Shown: positions 10,337 through 20,429, numbered from the stretch's first letter. The stretch is 64,000 bases of DNA from Rhynchopus sp. YZ270_cl-10 (GCA_964035575.1 OZ037888.1:434001-498000); one strand, 5' to 3'. A program made the numbers and translations. The notes: generated by a model not told the origin, from the sequence alone.

Positions 10337-10845
10337 TTAAATTATAAAAAAAAATGCAGAAAAATCTACGAAAAAAATCCCTTCAAAGTTAGATAACCTC
10401 CCTATGGATATTCTTCGATATGAAACCGGAACTCAAAAACAACAAAGATGAAATATAAACTCCCAAAGCGGCGTGAGGGGGTTTTATGAAGTTTTTGATA
10501 TGTTTGCTTTGTGCGGTCGTAAGGGAGTAAGGGAGAGAGAAGGGGATAAGAAGGGGGGTAAGAGGAGCAGGAATCACAAATGAGTGTACTCTTTTTAAAA
10601 AAAACACCCCTCTTTTCCTAAGGTGGATGGTGAAGGAGGCTTTGTGGAGGGTGACGGAGGGAGGTTTGATTGGCTGAGGAATTTTAAAAAAAAAAGCTCG
10701 CTTTTTTTTTTGGGATTACTGATTTTGAGGGAGGAATTGGGGGATCTGCGTGCACTGTACGAAGGTGGGGGGTTGCTGGGGGGGTTAAAGCACCTCTATC
10801 ATCGCAGGGGGAAATGTTTTTGTAGGGCGATATTTTGCGTATTTT

Positions 10846-10894
10846 TGAAAACTTGGTTGTATTAGTGTAGCCACCCGAGAGTGTGCTCCACTAT
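10846..10894 (+). repeat. R1 dispersed repeat copy
   Basis: TGAAAACTTGGTTGTATTAG core, then GTAGCCACCCGAGAGTGTGC; it follows a T-run as the others do. Confidence 0.75.
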
Positions 10895-10920
10895 ACTAAA
10901 CACTCTTTACGTCACCGCAG

Positions 10921-11028
10921 ACGAGCGCGATGATCTCTCTAGGGCGTATTTTTGTAGTTTCGACAATCACCTATCCGAGGACGGGGTTCTGTACAACAAA
11001 GTCGCCCGAAGGCTAATGAATTTCAAAG
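10921..11028 (+). pseudogene. Exon-like 108-bp segment on the opposite strand
   Basis: An open stretch (DERDDLSRAYFCSFDN... to ...RRLMNFK) is flanked by CACCGCAG on the left and GTATAG on the right, matching the acceptor and donor forms used by the real introns of the window. The amino-acid composition is protein-like and the three minus-strand frames are less favourable. No partner exon was found on the plus strand. It may be a captured exon fragment or chance. I do not recognise the sequence. Confidence 0.3.
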
Positions 11029-11070
11029 GTATAGATGGACATCATCCTTTTTTTTTGGTTATTTAGATGA

Positions 11071-11132
11071 TAAATTGTTGGAGTAGTGTAGTTGCCTCGG
11101 TTGTGTTGCCACAGTTGTGCAATCTCCACTGT
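11071..11132 (+). repeat. R5 dispersed repeat copy
   Basis: AAATTGTTGGAGTAGTGTAG to CAATCTCCACTG; about 85% match to 2731-2797. Confidence 0.65.
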
Positions 11133-11468
11133 CCAAAAAGTTATTAATTGTATCGACGAAAGTTGCCCATTTTAGAGGTAGGTTTGGCACTCAAAATGGC
11201 ACCCAAAAAAAGGGTAGAATAGTTACTTTTTTTTTTATACGGTGTTGCAAAAAAAAAAAAAGGCCCTCCCTTATACTCTGAACTCCTATTACTCTGTGCA
11301 AAAAACACATGGTCACTCTTTCATCCATCACGCTTTTTGCGAGAATCTCTCCTGACGGCAGTTTTGATTAGGCATAGAGAAGAACTTCTAAGAACCTCTT
11401 CGAATCAAACCTTCACTTACTATAACGTTTTTTTGTAGTATTTTTTTTTTTTAGAAAAAAAGCTTTTA

Positions 11469-11503
11469 AGATGAACCAAGCCTTAAGGAGCTTAGCCACC
11501 AAG
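11469..11503 (+). repeat. R4 dispersed repeat copy
   Basis: AGATGAACCAAGCCTTAAGG then CTTAGCCACC; a diverged R4 after an A-run. Confidence 0.45.
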
Positions 11504-11689
11504 TATTTCCTCTAGCAATTGGTAGGGACGTACCGGGTCTGCCCGGTGAGATCCAGATGTTAGATGTTCTAACCACTCTTCAGCGGGAGGTATAGAGAGG
11601 AGCACAGCACACACACATTTTGGAGTGCTTTGAGGCAACGGAGCTACACCCGCAGCGGGTGGGTGGGTGGGTGGGTGTGGGGGGAAATG

Positions 11690-11763
11690 TGAAATGAAAA
11701 AGCCCTCTCGTGAACAGTGTACCTTTGGTTCATGAACGGTGCACCATAGATGGCTCCAACCAT
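11690..11763 (+). repeat. R3 repeat copy (SINE-like), 5' part
   Basis: AGCCCTCTCGTGAACAGTGT, then ACCTTTGGTT, up to CCAACCATGG. Related copies are at 11776, 18890, 19974, 36911 and 37276. Confidence 0.6.
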
Positions 11764-11775
11764 GGGGGGGGAAAA

Positions 11776-11843
11776 AATGTAATTTGAAATATAAAGCCCT
11801 CTGTGTACCTTGGTGTGACCAGAACACCAGAGTGGACCCACAA
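11776..11843 (+). repeat. R3 repeat copy (SINE-like), 5' part
   Basis: TTTGAAATATAAAGCCCTCT, a short gap relative to other copies, then GTGTACCTTGGTGTGACC. It lies between an R3 and an R2 copy. Confidence 0.55.
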
Positions 11844-11851
11844 CAAAGCGC

Positions 11852-11934
11852 GAAGTTGGTAGTACAAAACGCCTCTGGGAGGCAGGCACCCTGACACATC
11901 CGCGGGTTATCGAACCCCCCGGAAGTGTTGTGCT
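11852..11934 (+). repeat. R2 dispersed repeat copy, possibly tRNA-related
   Basis: GAAGTTGGTAGTACAAAACG, GCCTCTGGGAGGC, and later GGGTTATCGAACCCCCC, which resembles a tRNA T-arm (GGTTCGANNCC) with one extra loop base. It does not fold as a complete tRNA. Confidence 0.6.
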
Positions 11935-12455
11935 TGAGGAGTTGTCTACCCAAACAAAAAAACCCTCTCCTGCGTTGCCATTGTTGAGAATCCTCTCGGC
12001 AAGAACAGCAAATGCAAGAATAGGATATTTGAGTGATACATAAAATGTTGAAGCGCAATCAAAATTGAGGGATTTAAATATACACAAAATTTCTGTAGTT
12101 TGGCTTAGAACCCAAGACTAATGCAAGAAAGAGGAATATAAAGGCTCCATCTCCCGTACACACACAGCAGTAAATAGGGGTTCGGGGGAAAAGCGTAAAA
12201 TTTGTCTTTCCTCCCCCTTCCCTCCCCTCCCCTCCCTCCCACAGAGAATGCAACACAAATCGTTCCCCTTCACTCGCTTTCCATTTTAAGTTGTACATCC
12301 GGAATATATGGGGGAAATAGTTTCGCACAAGACAACATCTGCTGACATATCCAAACGAACCGTATCCCGCACAGGAATTTACCCAAAAAAAAAACCTTCA
12401 AATACACCATTAGCCCAAAAACCCCCCCTTCCCCAACCCACTAAAAAAGCAAAAT

Positions 12456-14483
12456 CTATTTGTTCGTTATCAATGCCTGAAGGATGTAGACATACATCGT
12501 CGAGGCAACGAAGGCGAAGGAGGTCCACCAGTAGAGTGGTCTGCATTTTTCCTCTGAGGTGTCAAACGACACACCAAGCGCCACGTGGACAAGCACTGCG
12601 TCAGTGATAAACATGATAACGGTGAAGACAAGAAACGCGAGGCAACGGAACTGTACGTCCGGGTCCTGCGCACGGTGGAGGTCCTCCTGCATCCAGTCGG
12701 CCGCGAGGTACAGGAGAGCGCCGCTTATGACTGTCACACCATGAACGATCATGGCTACGTGAAGGATAGAGTCGCACATATCAGCGTCATCAGCGATTGC
12801 GATGTAACACCCAAACACCAAAGCTGCGAGACCAACGACACCGAGGAGGCCCCATCGGACGGTGCGAAGGAGTTGCCGCATTTTCCGCTCTTTTACTGCC
12901 TTCTCGCACCATTCGTCGACTTCGTACACCTCATCCGGGAAGGTTCTGAGAAACGGAAGCACGCAGGGGTCCGCCCCAAGGGCAAGACTCGAAACAAATT
13001 TCTTGCTGACGTCCCACACCTCGATGCCATAGTCGTGGCAGCCGGTGTCGACCAAACACAGCACCTTTTCGTCCGGTTTGGAGCCAACCAAATTGTACAA
13101 CTCTACAGAATGTGTATGCTTCACAACCTTATCAAGCTTGCCATGAATGAAGAGTGTTGGGCAGGATACATGCCGGATCACATCGTACACCCGAAACCTA
13201 TCCAAAAAGAGCTCGCTTGCGCAGGAACAGATCTTCCGCACAACACTCCCCGCCTCCCCTGCCTCTGCTATTGCACGCCGCCAGGAGAGGTACCCGCTCT
13301 TCATGATGAGCCCGCCTAAGGGAAATCCTTGCTTCTGCAACAACGCGGCCACCTCTGCGCAAGGCCCCGTCGCAAGCGAACGCCCAAAGAGAATAATACG
13401 CGAGAACGGCACCAACATCACGGTGTTCACGTACATCACAACGTCCATCAGGGTTGACGTAAGCCCTTCCTCCGTCGGAACCCCAGTGGCCAGACCGTAT
13501 CCAGGCCATTCCGGGGCAAGCACCGAAACATTATAGACAACACGATACGTTTCGATTATGGGGTTCTGCGAAATATCGCAGGCATTGCTGTGGGCGAAGA
13601 TGAGCACTCCACGGCAGGGCTTATCCTGTGGCAACCACAACGCGGGAAGGGGTTTGTGATGCGTAAGACGGAGCATGATCAGGTCTTTATGTGCAGACGT
13701 ATAATGCGGCTTTGGAGGACGAAAGAAGATGTCGTTAATAATGGAATGCCGCTTCAGCATCTGCAGCAACGACACCGGAGGGGGTGAGCTGTACTTCGGC
13801 CGCGATCGCTTCAACTCCGCAACCTGCAACGCTGTGTGCCTAGCTGGCACATCTGCGAGACGAAACATCTCCAATTCTATATGTCTCCGCAACACAGCAT
13901 GCGACCTGCTAGCATAATAATTTTCCACCACAGAACGTGGTACTGTTCTGCCATTCCCTTCCAAATGCGTTTCGGGAAGCGCCACCCCAGCAGGCTCCTC
14001 AGGTGGAGTATACCGCGACCGTTGCGTTGATTTGCTCGCTGAATTGCACGTTGCAATCGTCCAATTAACCGCCGCAGCTCCGGTAAGAGATTCTGGTATT
14101 TGACCGGCATCAAGGGAATCCCCAGATCGCGTCGCATATTCACGAGCCCGCGGAACTCCGTGAGTGTACAATATTATCAACAAATCGACGGTCACCGTTC
14201 TCGACGCAAGCAGTGCTTTCATTAAGGCAACCTCCTCAGTTCCTGTTGGTGCATCTGAGAGTTCATCTGCGCTGGGAACGGGAAGTGCCTTTAAGGGTTC
14301 TTCCATTCCTGAGTCGAGATCGTCAAAGGTATGTAGACCTGCTTCGAAGGCCATAGAAGGTGGTGTCGTGGAGTACGCCACGCTGTCCTCTACCGTGCGT
14401 GAGGGCACATAGCAGAGCGGGTCACGTGAGGACGCCGAGGTGGAAGGGTCGGGTCTGTCAATAGCCAGGTCTATCTCCCTCAT
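12456..14483 (-). CDS. Alpha/beta-hydrolase (ABHD17/ABHD13-like) with C-terminal membrane segments
   Basis: 675 residues. The frame is open to 14513 but the codon there is TTG, so I take the ATG at 14483. Residues 1-260 are a variable, probably cytosolic region. An alpha/beta-hydrolase core follows: GVLIFAHSNA (oxyanion-side strand, about 292-301), the PEWPGYG turn (324-330), the nucleophile elbow FGRSLATG (Ser about 369), the acid in HGKLDKV (Asp about 451) and the base in CHDYG (His about 483). This order matches membrane-associated serine hydrolases of the ABHD13/ABHD17 type, some of which remove palmitate from proteins; the substrate here is unknown. The last 130 residues have four hydrophobic segments (starting near WGLLGVVGLAALVF), an unusual C-terminal membrane anchor for this family. 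Its upstream flank is a long C/T tract in sense. Confidence 0.87.
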   Translation of the reverse strand: MREIDLAIDRPDPSTSASSRDPLCYVPSRTVEDSVAYSTTPPSMAFEAGLHTFDDLDSGMEEPLKALPVPSADELSDAPTGTEEVALMKALLASRTVTVDLLIILYTHGVPRAREYATRSGDSLDAGQIPESLTGAAAVNWTIATCNSASKSTQRSRYTPPEEPAGVALPETHLEGNGRTVPRSVVENYYASRSHAVLRRHIELEMFRLADVPARHTALQVAELKRSRPKYSSPPPVSLLQMLKRHSIINDIFFRPPKPHYTSAHKDLIMLRLTHHKPLPALWLPQDKPCRGVLIFAHSNACDISQNPIIETYRVVYNVSVLAPEWPGYGLATGVPTEEGLTSTLMDVVMYVNTVMLVPFSRIILFGRSLATGPCAEVAALLQKQGFPLGGLIMKSGYLSWRRAIAEAGEAGSVVRKICSCASELFLDRFRVYDVIRHVSCPTLFIHGKLDKVVKHTHSVELYNLVGSKPDEKVLCLVDTGCHDYGIEVWDVSKKFVSSLALGADPCVLPFLRTFPDEVYEVDEWCEKAVKERKMRQLLRTVRWGLLGVVGLAALVFGCYIAIADDADMCDSILHVAMIVHGVTVISGALLYLAADWMQEDLHRAQDPDVQFRCLAFLVFTVIMFITDAVLVHVALGVSFDTSEEKCRPLYWWTSFAFVASTMYVYILQALITNK

Positions 14484-14516
14484 GATCGCTCCATTTACAG
14501 TACAAATGTGCAATTA

Positions 14517-14574
14517 GGGGAGAGAGAGAGAGGGAAGAGGAAGAGGAAGAGGGGAGAGGAAGAATAAGAAGGGT
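14517..14574 (-). promoter_or_regulatory. Polypyrimidine (TC-rich) tract before the hydrolase gene
   Basis: Read in the direction of the gene, this is a pure C/T tract ending about 35 bases before the ATG at 14483. Similar tracts precede SPINDLY and SAS6L. It could be a trans-splice acceptor region or a core promoter element; neither can be shown from sequence alone. Confidence 0.35.
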
Positions 14575-14581
14575 AATGTCT

Positions 14582-14655
14582 TTTGGTGTGTTCTAGGGTG
14601 GTGGGGGGTGGGGGGTGGGGGAGGGGGAGAGGGGAGGGGGAGGGGGAGGGGGAGT
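14582..14655 (+). repeat. G-rich tract with quadruplex potential
   Basis: On the plus strand there are more than eight runs of 4-6 G separated by single T or A bases. It lies 100-170 bp upstream of the hydrolase start, so the sense strand is a C-run polypyrimidine tract. Confidence 0.7.
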
Positions 14656-14815
14656 AATGAACAAAACAAGAATCGTTTTTTTTTTTTGAAAACCATTGTG
14701 GAATATAAGTGAGAATTTTTTGGGGAATTGGGTTTGTGTGTGTGTTTTGTTTTTTTAAAATGCACATCTTATTGTACCCTTCCCCCCCAATGATTTAACA
14801 GATAGGACGATAAAA

Positions 14816-14850
14816 TAGAAATTTGACTTCAGGTTATGATGGTAAATAAG
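14816..14850 (+). repeat. R6 dispersed repeat copy
   Basis: AGAAATTTGACTTCAGGTTA, then TGATGGTAAATAAG. Related to 15738, 24187, 26481 and 27169. Confidence 0.55.
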
Positions 14851-15737
14851 TCGTTCCACACAACATTTTTTTAAAAAATTGTTTCCACTGAAGTATAGTG
14901 ACAGCTGCAGTGCGGGAGGGAAAAAAAAGGAAACGCAAAGTTAGTGGGCACCGTTCGGCACCGTTAGTCGTTTCTAAAATATAAAAATTGAAATAGTGAA
15001 ACCTCGGTTGAAGACTGGCTTTTTTTGAAGGATGACTGTGCCTCACTTTTGTGCACACACAAAATACTAATGTGTTAAGCGCCGAAGAGCACTCAAAAAT
15101 AAAATAAAAATGTTTCCACACTTCGGAACTGAGGAACAGGGTTTTGCACAAATGGAGCGTAACAAACCCTACATTTCCTCATTTGCCAAGCTAGGATGAG
15201 AGAGCCCAAAAAAAAAACCCCCCCCCCGGAAACAGTGAAGACTGTCTATATAACAGCTACACTGATCCAACAAAGTATCAACAAAAAAAAAAAAAAAAAA
15301 TAGAGCAACGCAGTTGAATCGACAATCACCCAAAGACAGGTTTTTGTACAACTTTTACTTTTTTTTCACCTTTTTTTGGTCTTTCAGAGACAATACTATA
15401 CCCCCCTAATCCACCCAAACCCCCCTATTCTCAATTGGATGCTTAGCTGTATTAGTTCTTCTGGTGTCTCTTTTACGGTCAGTTCAGAACGCATCAAAAA
15501 TACAGCAGTTATGACGGGTAAAGATACATCAAAAAAACCCCCCAGCTAGCATCTCCCCCCTCCCCCCTTCCCCCCAAACAAAACCCCTTCGCCAAGTGAT
15601 TCATAAACACCTTGATATTCAAAAGGGAGCAGCATTCCTCTTGAGTCAATGCTTTGATGGGAGGCATCCAGACTAAACACCCTGAGGCTGTTCTTGAACG
15701 TACTGTGGTGTAGTGTGGGTTTTGAGTGAGGATACCA

Positions 15738-15775
15738 ATAGAAACTTGCCTTCAGGCTATGGTAAGCAAATAAGA
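15738..15775 (+). repeat. R6 dispersed repeat copy
   Basis: AGAAACTTGCCTTCAGGCTA, then TGGTAAGCAAATAAG; the closest relative is 14816-14850. Confidence 0.55.
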
Positions 15776-16095
15776 GGGAAAAAGGGGTTTTTTCGGTTGC
15801 CGCGTCGTCCTTTGCATTTTTATTGTTGTTGTATCGACAATCACTTTCCACCATTTGGTCTATAGAGCTGTATTAAACGGCAGCCGAAGCTTTTTTATAT
15901 TACGGAAGGTATAGACGCAGATCGCCCTCAACCATTAAGAGTAACTCTTATTTCTTTAGAGATTTCGCTTTTTTTTTCCCACTACCCTCCTAATTGCAAC
16001 ACTAAAGGGGGGTTTAGCCGGTCAAGTCGTTTTCTATCATAAGCTCTACAGTCAACATACATAAAAATCTTCAAAAAATATGGGATTTTATAACC

Positions 16096-18636
16096 TCATA
16101 TGTTCCCCCTTTGACATACCTTCTTGTTCTCGCAAAATGCGTGCCACATATTTTTAAACGCAGTTTCCGCCTCTCCTGCGAATTTCTTTCCGTCACAGAG
16201 CACCGAATTTGCCATCATTTTTTGCAGATTTTGTTGGTATTTTTGGAGACGCGACGACTCGGCGAGGGAGAGTGCTATTTCTACGTACTTTTCTTTGGTC
16301 GAAGCGATCAACTCGGGACACCCCACCGAGGTGAGGAGGGAGGCACCTACGTTTGCTGCATGCCGGGTACCGGTTAGGGTCACGACCGGCTTGCCCATCC
16401 AGAGGGCTTCACACGTTGTTGTAGTGCCGGCGTATGGCCAGCAGTCGAGAGCAACGTCGATTTTCTCATAAGCTTGAAGATGGTTGTAGTGCTGTGCGAT
16501 GATACCAACCAGCTCAATTCGTGACCGTTCGACACCCTTCGCCACAAACCGTGCTGCCATCGCCTCGCTTACCCTTGCCTCCGCGAAGGGTTTTGACTTC
16601 AAAAATAATCTGCTGTTCGGCAGCTTCCGCAAAATCTCTGCCCAGACTTCTACCACTTCATCATTGATCTTTGCCATATTGTTGAATGTTCCAAACGTCA
16701 TATACCCATTTTGTTCAAATGCAGATCGTTGTGGGATGATTGGCTTCATATCACCTTTGTGCATCATCATGAAACCATCGATAGGGTCGAGCTTTTCTTC
16801 TTCACGCTTTTCATCGTTGCTCACAGTGTCCGGACAATAACACAAGAAGGTTTGCGGCATGCGATACAACGTCTCCGCATAGTGTCCTTCAATACCAGGT
16901 GTACTCCATGGGTCAGCCTGCGCATCAGTGATACGATAATCTATTTCCTTTAGACCGGTGCTATTAGGGTAACCTATCCAGGTGACCTGAATGGGGGCAG
17001 GGCGACGAAGGAAAATGTCTAAACGGTTGGTGCTAGTATGCCCGGTTAGATCCACAAGAATGTCGATACGTTGTTCGGTAATGAGACGACAGCATTCGGT
17101 CATATCCTTTCCGACAATGTCAATCCAGTTGTCCTCTCCTACCAGGGTTTTGAAAAGGTATGTTTTGGCATCGTGGCGAAGGGTGTTGGAAAAGCAGAAT
17201 ACTTCTATGGCATCGCGGTTATGAAATTTTAAGAGATTGTGTACAAAGTAGGATACTGAATGCAAGCAAAAATCGGGCGAGACGTATCCAACTCTGATTT
17301 TGCGCTGCACCGACAGATGGTTCCCCCAAGGGGAAGGGAGCTTTTTTGCATTAATCATTGCGAGATGGGCGCTATCCTGGAGAGGGTATTCCTTGTGGAG
17401 GCGGTCGAAGAGGGGGGTGAGGTATTCTTGAATTCCTTCGGGGTTGTGTTGCGCGGAGATGCGGTGGCCCCATTCGAGGTGTGCTGATTGGACTTCGCTG
17501 GTGGGGATTTCGGTGGAGAAGTTGAGCGCGAGGAGGCGGTTTTGTGCTGCGTTTTCTGCTTCGGGACAGAGTTGAAGGCAACGTTGGTAGCATTGAAGGG
17601 ATTCTTCCATGACACCTTCGTCGCGGAGAACAACACCAAGGTTGTTGTGTGCCTCGGCATAGGTAGGGGCAAGAAGCAGCGCACTTCGAAGAAGTGATTG
17701 TGCACGATCCATCTGCCCCCCCACCGCCACCAATACCGCCAAATTGTTCATCGTCTGCACCAACGTTGGGTTCAACAAGAGGGCCTTCTCATAACACTCC
17801 ACCGCCTTGTCTATCGCCCCCTTCGTTTTGTATACCACCCCAAGGTTGTTCCAAGCCTCTGCATAGTCTGGCTTGAAATGCACTGCCATTGTGTAATAGT
17901 AGATAGACTTTTCAAGATAATTTTTTTTTATGCCTTTTAAACACGATGCGGCAACTCCGAGGTTGTAGTACACATCGACGTAGTACGGTTGCATTAACAT
18001 TGCGCGTTTGTAATAGGAATAAGCTTCTGCGGGTTTTCCTTGGTTTTGAAGTTGGGTGCCGAGGTCAGAGAGGGCAGCAGAGTAGTTGGTGGTACAGACT
18101 TCGAGGTTAGGACGGACACGGAGGGTGCGTTCAAAGTAGGTGCACGCTTCAGCTATGTCTCCGGTCTGGCGTTTGAGGACCCCGATGTTGCAGAGTGCTT
18201 CCACGCAGAGGGGGTTGCATCGTAAGGCGCTGTCATAGTGCGCTAACGCCTCCTGCGTCTTGCCTGTCTCAGAGGCATGTACCCCTAGGTTGTAGTGTGC
18301 AGCGCAATAGTTAGGGTTGTGCGAAAGACTCTCGACGTACTTCCCTACCCCTTCCCCGATGCGGCCAACGAATTTGAGGTTTGTCCCTAAATCAACTAAG
18401 GCGACGGAGAGGAGGCCCTTCACCCGTTCGCAAGAGAGGTCGCCAGCAAGCTGTTCTTGAAGCTCTGCAACGCGCGCTTCAAGGCGGGTCACAGCAGAGG
18501 CAGGGGTCTCTTCGGCAGCGGGTTGCGCCTGGGTGGAGGCGATGGAGGCATGTGGGGTGTCGTCTTGGATGGGTCCAGCGGGTTGTCCCATTCGTGGGTC
18601 TACCCGTGCGGGGATTACACTCCCGCCGCTTTGCAT
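16096..18636 (-). CDS. SPY: SPINDLY-type protein O-fucosyltransferase (GT41, TPR + catalytic domain)
   Basis: 846 residues from the ATG at 18636, no intron needed. SPY proteins attach O-fucose to Ser/Thr of nuclear and cytosolic proteins from GDP-fucose; close relatives (OGT) use GlcNAc. Residues about 60-375 are roughly nine tetratricopeptide repeats (for example AEAWNNLGVVYKTKGAIDKA and AEAHNNLGVVLRDEGVMEES), preceded by a short predicted coiled helix. The catalytic half starts at RKIRVGYVSPDF and includes DILVDLTGHT, PIQVTWIGYPNSTG, FGTFNNMAKI and DVALDCWPYAGTTTTCEALW. The PYAGTTTTCE form and the C-terminal SVLCDGKKFA motif match SPY, whereas OGT has a GHTT form. Length is slightly below plant SPY. 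It is preceded by a polypyrimidine tract in sense. Confidence 0.93.
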   Translation of the reverse strand: MQSGGSVIPARVDPRMGQPAGPIQDDTPHASIASTQAQPAAEETPASAVTRLEARVAELQEQLAGDLSCERVKGLLSVALVDLGTNLKFVGRIGEGVGKYVESLSHNPNYCAAHYNLGVHASETGKTQEALAHYDSALRCNPLCVEALCNIGVLKRQTGDIAEACTYFERTLRVRPNLEVCTTNYSAALSDLGTQLQNQGKPAEAYSYYKRAMLMQPYYVDVYYNLGVAASCLKGIKKNYLEKSIYYYTMAVHFKPDYAEAWNNLGVVYKTKGAIDKAVECYEKALLLNPTLVQTMNNLAVLVAVGGQMDRAQSLLRSALLLAPTYAEAHNNLGVVLRDEGVMEESLQCYQRCLQLCPEAENAAQNRLLALNFSTEIPTSEVQSAHLEWGHRISAQHNPEGIQEYLTPLFDRLHKEYPLQDSAHLAMINAKKLPSPWGNHLSVQRKIRVGYVSPDFCLHSVSYFVHNLLKFHNRDAIEVFCFSNTLRHDAKTYLFKTLVGEDNWIDIVGKDMTECCRLITEQRIDILVDLTGHTSTNRLDIFLRRPAPIQVTWIGYPNSTGLKEIDYRITDAQADPWSTPGIEGHYAETLYRMPQTFLCYCPDTVSNDEKREEEKLDPIDGFMMMHKGDMKPIIPQRSAFEQNGYMTFGTFNNMAKINDEVVEVWAEILRKLPNSRLFLKSKPFAEARVSEAMAARFVAKGVERSRIELVGIIAQHYNHLQAYEKIDVALDCWPYAGTTTTCEALWMGKPVVTLTGTRHAANVGASLLTSVGCPELIASTKEKYVEIALSLAESSRLQKYQQNLQKMMANSVLCDGKKFAGEAETAFKNMWHAFCENKKVCQRGNI

Positions 18637-18647
18637 CTTTTAAGAAA

Positions 18648-18684
18648 TGAGGAAAAGAGAAGAAGAAGAAAAGAGGAAGGAGAT
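18648..18684 (-). promoter_or_regulatory. Polypyrimidine tract before SPINDLY
   Basis: In sense this is a nearly pure C/T stretch just upstream of the ATG at 18636; a second (TC)n run lies at 18740-18765. Comparable tracts precede the hydrolase and SAS6L genes. Confidence 0.35.
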
Positions 18685-18889
18685 AATGTGTATTCCAATG
18701 GTCTAATAAGGGGAGGAAGGGATTGAGGAGTGGGTGAAGAGTGAAGAGAGAGAGAGAGAGAGAGTGCTGCTGCGGCTAAGTGGATTCACAGTACGGTGCT
18801 TGCGGGGACCACTGCAGACTGCGAGGTGCTCCGCGCACAGTCCCGCCCTGTCTGTGTGGTGCAGCTGGAGGACTTCACCGCCTCAGAGG

Positions 18890-18975
18890 AAAAAAGCTCT
18901 CTCGTGAACAGTGTACCTTGGTGCGTGACCGGCTGTACCGGGGGGGTGGACCCCAACTATGCAACGTGCAGTACA
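18890..18975 (+). repeat. R3 repeat copy (SINE-like)
   Basis: AAAAAGCTCTCTCGTGAACA, GTGTACCTTGGTG, then GGGTGGACCCCAAC. It is a diverged copy with a shortened 3' part. Confidence 0.55.
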
Positions 18976-19649
18976 AAAACTACAAAAAATTGCAATGGCT
19001 TGCCCGTACCTTAGTGTGAAGAGGAGTAGGGGAGTAGGGCAACCGTCCTTGAGGACCAAAACAGAATAGTCTCGCATACCCCTTCGGTCAACGGGAGGAA
19101 ATACAGACGGCAACACTTTATCCCGTGAGTGTGGTAAGGTGTAGATAACCCTTTGGATGGCACAAAAATCGTTATAAAAAAAAGGGGGTTTTGTAAATTT
19201 GTTTGCTTTGTTTTTGTTGTTTGTATTTATTTGCAAAAAAAAAAAAAACTGATTAGAAAAAAAAAAAATCGGTATCAAAAAAAAGGGGGATGGGGAGAGG
19301 TCTGATAACTTTGACAAACTTTTGTTTTTGTTTCCCTTTAATGCCTTTTACCAGAAGACTTCGTTCAAAAATCTTTCTAGGTTGGGTCAATGGAAAAAAA
19401 AGGGCAGATTTTGTACAAAAAAAAAAAACCAAAAGGTATCAAAGGTTATCAGGTTTGGGTGAATCTACTTGCCGATTTTTTTTTTTTTTTAGAAAAATAT
19501 TTTTGCTCTATTTCGCTTTTTTTGGTTTACTCTTTTTGTATTATTTTTGAAGCCTCTTATTTTAGGACAGCAGTAGTTTGCCTCTCTGAACAACTACCTT
19601 TTTTTATCCTGTTTTGTTATATGCTCCTATTGTCGTTATTTCTGTTTTT

Positions 19650-19695
19650 GAAACCTTGGTTTGGTTAGTGTAGACACCCGAGGATGAGCTCTACC
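19650..19695 (+). repeat. R1 dispersed repeat copy
   Basis: GAAACCTTGGTTTGGTTAGT, then GTAGACACCCGAGGATGAGC, after a T-run. Confidence 0.7.
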
Positions 19696-19973
19696 ATTTC
19701 CTTTTTTGATTGCAAACCATATTTAATCCTTTTTCTTTTCTTGTTTTTTTGTTGCATAAATAATCGCCTACTGGCCGATTTTTTTTTTCTTTTCCTTTTT
19801 CCCCGCCGTCCTAGCTGAGTACCCCAACAGAATCATTCCGAAAACCCGAATGTGGTTTACCCATTCTTCTCTCCCTTGCCCTCCACATCAGAGTAAGAAA
19901 AGAAAAAGCAAAGTCGATAGCGTCAACGCTTCTGGGGTGTAATGTATTTTCAGAAGAGAAAACAAGGTAGAGT

Positions 19974-20092
19974 TGAAAACACAAAGCCCTCTCATGAACA
20001 GTGTACCTTTGGTATGACCGGGTGCATCGTGGGTGGACACCCTAACCATGCAGTCCTACAATCCATTTCGTGGTTTACATCTGAAAAAAAAA
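19974..20092 (+). repeat. R3 repeat, fullest copy, ending in an A-run
   Basis: It runs from GTTGAAAACACAAAGCCCTC through GGGTGGACACCCTAACCATG to CATTTCGTGGTTTACATCTG and then 12 A. The poly(A)-like end and dispersal suggest a SINE. No classical tRNA A/B boxes were recognised. Confidence 0.65.
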
Positions 20093-20429
20093 AAACGATT
20101 TTTTGACATGAATGTACCTTTACTGTAAGGTACCTACCTTGCATATACACACGGCATCCTGTGCAATATTCCTTTCTAAGGAACTACCCACAAACTTCTT
20201 TCAAACACGCACACATCTAAAATACTGTCTACACCCCCTCTTCTCATTGAAGAAAACCCTTATTTACTTCATCTAGAAAAACAAAGTGAAAGAGAACTGG
20301 GACACTTTCTACACCCATTATTCTCAAAAAAACTTCACTCATCAAAATACGCATCCTTTTTTTTTTTTGTAGTGTCGACAAAAATCTATAAATTTTGAGG
20401 ATCCACTCAAATTCCCAAACACCCCCCCT

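Larger units (their letters stand above)
10337..12455. other. Gene-poor stretch with several repeat copies
   Basis: Holds R1 (10846), an exon-like piece on the plus strand (10921-11028), R5 (11071), R4 (11469), two R3 copies, one R2 copy (11852) and a C/T-rich tract at 12205-12245 ending in CACAG. No complete gene is supported. Confidence 0.5.
14656..16095. other. Gene-free stretch
   Basis: Mostly homopolymer-rich sequence with two R6 repeat copies (14816-14850 and 15738-15775). No coding or RNA gene is supported. Confidence 0.5.
18685..20429. other. Gene-free stretch with R3 and R1 copies
   Basis: AT-rich with many A/T runs. It contains R3 copies at 18890-18975 and 19974-20092 and an R1 copy at 19650-19695. 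Nothing else is recognisable. Confidence 0.5.

Noticed and set aside
11852-11934. Complete tRNA gene
   Set aside because: Only a T-arm-like and a loose A-box-like motif exist; the anticodon arm cannot form with a seven-base loop and the acceptor stem does not pair.
12205-12245. Plus-strand splice acceptor (pyrimidine tract plus CACAG) of an unseen gene
   Set aside because: No open coding block follows on the plus strand; the downstream frame is antisense to the hydrolase gene.
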